NCBI GenBank assembly: GCA_965140395.1
Contig: OZ223205.1
Coordinates: forward strand, 496,001-560,000
From: Parvibaculum sp002684405
GTDB lineage: Bacteria; Pseudomonadota; Alphaproteobacteria; Parvibaculales; Parvibaculaceae
Direction: 5' to 3'
Length of the DNA: 64,000 nt
The position numbers and the translations under genes are program-made. The stretch's first letter is position 1. Each line of letters begins with the position of its first letter. The notes below the pieces were generated by a model. It was given only the letters and a program-made list of their open reading frames with translations, was not told the DNA's origin and did no database searches. Below, in pieces: positions 61,546 to 64,000 of the stretch.

Positions 61546-61977
61546 ATGGAACAGAGACTGAGCCTCGTCACACTCGGCGTTGCGGATCTTTCACGCGCGA
61601 AGGAGTTTTATGTCTCGCTTGGTCTGACGCCCGCCCAGGCCAGCAACGAACAGGTCGTCTTCTTCCAGTTGAACGGGATCGCACTGGCTCTTTTCCCGCG
61701 CACCGATCTCGCCGCCGAGGCGGGCGTTGCGCCTTATGGCGAAGGCTTCAGCGGCATCACGCTGGCGCATAATGTACGCACGCGTGAGGATGTGGACCGG
61801 CTGCTCGCCAAGGTGGAAACGATTGGCGGCCGCATACTGCGCGGCGCGCAGGAGGCAAGCTGGGGCGGCTATACCGGCTATTTCGCCGATCCCGACGGGC
61901 ATGTCTGGGAGGTTGCGTTCAACCCCTATGCCGTGATCGGCGAGGACGGCTCCTTCCGCATTTCCGAAGACGACTGA
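61546..61977 (+). CDS. VOC-family (glyoxalase/bleomycin-resistance fold) protein
   Basis: 143 aa, two beta-alpha-beta-beta-beta repeats of one VOC module: LVTLGVADLSRAKEFYVSLGL and GYFADPDGHVWEVAFNPY. The metal ligands of the family are partly visible (Glu of VWEV; His in LAHN). The function is not assigned; such proteins range from glyoxalases to antibiotic-binding proteins. Inserted between coaE and dnaQ, 27 bp after coaE. Confidence 0.87.
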   Translation: MEQRLSLVTLGVADLSRAKEFYVSLGLTPAQASNEQVVFFQLNGIALALFPRTDLAAEAGVAPYGEGFSGITLAHNVRTREDVDRLLAKVETIGGRILRGAQEASWGGYTGYFADPDGHVWEVAFNPYAVIGEDGSFRISEDD

Positions 61978-62062
61978 ACGCGCTAGACTCATCCAACAGA
62001 ATTGATTTGCACCCTGCCCTGCGCGAAGGGACGCGCGCGCGGCGGGAGACGGGGCGAACCTC

Positions 62063-62755
62063 ATGCGCGAAATCGTGCTCGACACGGAAACGACCGGCCT
62101 GTCCTGGGCCGATGGCGACAGGCTGGTTGAAATCGGCTGTCTGGAACTGCTGAACCATGTCGCGACGGGAAATAATTTCCACGTCTATATCAATCCCGAA
62201 CGCGATATGCCGCAGGAAGCATTCAACGTACACGGACTATCAGCGGAGTTCCTGTCCGACAAGCCGGTATTCGCCGACATCGCGGACGAGTTTCTGGCGT
62301 TTGTCGCAGATGACCCGCTGGTCATCCACAACGCCTCCTTCGATATGGGCTTCATCAATTGGGAACTGAAACTTCTCGGCCGGCCCGAAATTCCCGCCTC
62401 CCGCGCGGTGGACACGCTGCAGATCGCGCGGCGTAAATTCCCCGGCGCGCAGAACAATCTCGATGCGCTTTGCCGCCGCTTCAATATCGACAATTCGGGC
62501 CGCACCTTTCACGGCGCGCTGCTCGACAGCGAGTTACTGGCCGAAGTCTATCTGGAGATGCGCGGCGGCAGGCAGCCCGGCCTCGTGCTCGACGCCTCGC
62601 TCAATCTCGACGGTACCGAAGCGGCCGAGCAGGTCCAGCGCCGGCAGCGCCCGGAGCCCCTGCCCCCCAGGCTGACGCCGGAAGAGGTGGAGGCGCATGA
62701 CGCCTTCATCGCCACGCTGGGCGAAGACGCTCTCTGGCTGTCGGTGAAGGGTTAG
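62063..62755 (+). CDS. dnaQ: DNA polymerase III epsilon subunit (proofreading exonuclease)
   Basis: 230 aa. DEDDh exonuclease residues: D7 and E9 (VLDTETTG), D94 (NASFDMGF), H150 (FHGALLD) and D155. A C-terminal segment with Pro-rich linker (PEPLPPRLTPEEVEAHDAF) binds the polymerase alpha subunit. It removes mismatched bases during replication. It converges with secB, 9 bp apart, the usual dnaQ-secB arrangement. Confidence 0.96.
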   Translation: MREIVLDTETTGLSWADGDRLVEIGCLELLNHVATGNNFHVYINPERDMPQEAFNVHGLSAEFLSDKPVFADIADEFLAFVADDPLVIHNASFDMGFINWELKLLGRPEIPASRAVDTLQIARRKFPGAQNNLDALCRRFNIDNSGRTFHGALLDSELLAEVYLEMRGGRQPGLVLDASLNLDGTEAAEQVQRRQRPEPLPPRLTPEEVEAHDAFIATLGEDALWLSVKG

Positions 62756-62764
62756 GCGGCGGCT

Positions 62765-63265
62765 TCAGTTCGGCTTGGTGCCCGCGACTTCCGCCTGCAT
62801 CTGTTCGCGGCGCTGCTGATAGAGGCTCACGAAATCGATCGGATCAAGCAGCAACGGCGGATAGCCGCCATCGCGCGTGACATCGGCGATCATGCGGCGC
62901 GCAAAGGGAAAGATCTGGCGCGGGCATTCGATGACGAGCACCGGTTCGAGCTGGTCTTCGGGAATGTTTTCCAGGCGGAAGAGGCCGGCATAGTCGAGTT
63001 CGACGAGGAAGAGCGCCTTGCCGTCGACCTTGGCATCTACGCCGATTTTCAGCGCGACCTCGTAATCGGCATCCGCCATGCGCTGCACACCGACATCGAC
63101 GCGGACATCGATATTGGGCTGGCCCTGAAGCTGGCCGAGAAGGCTCGGCGCGTTCGGGTTCTCGAACGACATATCCTTCACATACTGCGTCATGACGCGA
63201 AGCTGCGGACCGGCCTCAGCCGCTGCGTCTGCGGAAGTCTGTCCGGTCTGGTTGTCGTCGGCCAT
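62765..63265 (-). CDS. secB: Protein-export chaperone SecB
   Basis: 166 aa. YVKDMSFENPNAPSLLGQL is the family signature, followed by VELDYAGLFRLEN and ECPRQIFPFARRMIADVTRDGGYPPLLLDPIDF. It is a cytosolic tetramer that keeps preproteins unfolded and hands them to SecA. It lies downstream of the fxsA-like gene on the same strand. Confidence 0.96.
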   Translation of the reverse strand: MADDNQTGQTSADAAAEAGPQLRVMTQYVKDMSFENPNAPSLLGQLQGQPNIDVRVDVGVQRMADADYEVALKIGVDAKVDGKALFLVELDYAGLFRLENIPEDQLEPVLVIECPRQIFPFARRMIADVTRDGGYPPLLLDPIDFVSLYQQRREQMQAEVAGTKPN

Positions 63266-63384
63266 CTCTCGTCATTCCCCTAAAAATACAGGCTGGCGCC
63301 GGCGGATCGAATGCCGCCGGGTCGCTGCTGGCTAGCACGTATGGGAATGACCGGCAAGGAGGCCCATAAGGCCGGGGCGCGCTC

Positions 63385-63939
63385 TTACTGCTTCCAGGGC
63401 GAATCCGGGTCGGACGGGCCCTTGCCGTCGGGTTCGTCGTCGGAAATCTCGACAGCCTCGCCCTCGATGACGACGCCGTCCGGCTTCCGGCCCGGACCCG
63501 ATTGCGTGCCGCCCCTTTCGGGCCGTCCGCCCATGCCGCCACTCATGCTGCCATCTGCGCCGGGATAGACCTGCAGCCGCCCGGTCCTGATCGCCCAGCT
63601 CACCAGTCCTTTCGCGACCGCGTGACGCACCGGCGGAATGAGAAAGAGAAAGCCCATCGTGTCGGTGATGAGGCCGGGCGTGACCATCAGCAGCGCGGCG
63701 GCAAACAGGAACATGCCGTCCAGCACCTCCGCCACCGGCGCTTCGCCCCGCTGAAGCGCGGCCTGCGCCCGCTGCCAGGTCTGGAACCCCTGCAGCCGCA
63801 ACAGCCAGGTGCCCGCCATCGCGGTCAGGATGACGACGGCAAGCGTCGGCCAGAGCCCGATCAGGCCGCCTACCTTTACGAGGACGGCGATCTCGGCCAG
63901 CGGCATAATGATGAAAATCAGAAAAAGAATCGGGGCCAA
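63385..63939 (-). CDS. FxsA-family membrane protein
   Basis: About 184 aa. Three to four hydrophobic helices (starting LAPILFLIFIIMPLAEIAVLV) match FxsA, and LFAAALLMVTPGLITDTMGFLFLIPPVR is its signature. A long Gly- and Asp/Glu-rich C-terminal tail (about residues 128-184) is absent from E. coli FxsA. In E. coli FxsA reduces phage T7 exclusion by the F plasmid; its normal role is not clear. The start is taken as TTG at 63939, where similarity begins. The frame stays open to the window edge, so a longer form cannot be excluded. Confidence 0.8.
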   Translation of the reverse strand: MAPILFLIFIIMPLAEIAVLVKVGGLIGLWPTLAVVILTAMAGTWLLRLQGFQTWQRAQAALQRGEAPVAEVLDGMFLFAAALLMVTPGLITDTMGFLFLIPPVRHAVAKGLVSWAIRTGRLQVYPGADGSMSGGMGGRPERGGTQSGPGRKPDGVVIEGEAVEISDDEPDGKGPSDPDSPWKQ

Positions 63940-64000
63940 TGGTTTTCCGCGTTCTGGCAATGCGACCCGCGACGACGGTGCCGGTGGCAAATTGCCTTTC

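Overview
The window is chromosomal DNA of a GC-rich alphaproteobacterium. It most resembles a Parvibaculum-like member of the Hyphomicrobiales; this is judged from gene content and order, not from a database search. The evidence is the ori-proximal order hemE-hemH-hemJ-rho / mnmE-mnmG-rsmG-parA-parB / holA-lptE-leuS, the ppsR-maf-aroE-coaE-dnaQ/secB-fxsA block on the other side of hemE, parS sites of the TGTTTCACGTGAAACA type, CtrA-type TTAA-N7-TTAA sites, and the amt-glnK-ftsK-lolA-xthA neighbourhood. There is no transposase, integrase, prophage, CRISPR array, rRNA or tRNA that I can support. Almost all of the sequence is ordinary core genome.

Layout. 1-5.3 kb: the start of a ubiquinone-type flavin hydroxylase (cut by the edge), a cytochrome P450, an amidase, and a convergent membrane-anchored PQQ/haem c alcohol dehydrogenase. 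5.9-11.2 kb: a nitrogen module of three different ammonium transporters around one PII gene (glnK), with sigma-54-like -24/-12 elements and one NtrC-like dyad. 11.4-16.4 kb: a DapC-like aminotransferase overlapping ftsK, then lolA, preceded by a CtrA box and a DnaA box. 16.5-20.4 kb: a polyamine-catabolism set (PuuD-like hydrolase, PuuA-like ligase, SpuC-like transaminase). 20.5-26.6 kb: a polytopic membrane protein, a probable small RNA, an unknown protein, exonuclease III, a TetR regulator with an operator-like array, two hotdog thioesterases, a cyclic-nucleotide-binding protein and a 54-aa membrane peptide. 26.6-35.3 kb: a CenR/OtpR-type response regulator, a TPR-sulfotransferase, a tandem pair of smaller sulfotransferases, an L,D-transpeptidase-fold protein, YggS, a ThiE-like protein and a major porin.

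36-64 kb is the replication-origin domain. DUF3576 lipoprotein, leuS, lptE and holA run rightward and converge on the leftward block mnmE-mnmG-rsmG-parA-parB. Three parS sites lie in 43.8-45.9 kb. A YyaL protein, a small dienelactone hydrolase-LysE-quinone reductase-GFA run, a PAS protein and rho follow. hemJ, hemH and hemE are transcribed leftward, away from a 534-bp gap (58,019-58,552) holding six DnaA-box-like sites, one of them perfect. This gap is the predicted oriC. ppsR, maf, aroE, coaE and dnaQ run rightward away from it, so both flanks are transcribed co-directionally with predicted fork movement.

No obviously new multi-gene system is visible. The most unusual signals are the likely unannotated small RNA with three C-rich anti-Shine-Dalgarno-like segments (about 22,014-22,166), a GGTATGRC motif shared by the oriC gap and the parB leader, the paired TAGGG-N6-CCCTA dyads before the TetR gene, and the sulfotransferase set at 27-34 kb.
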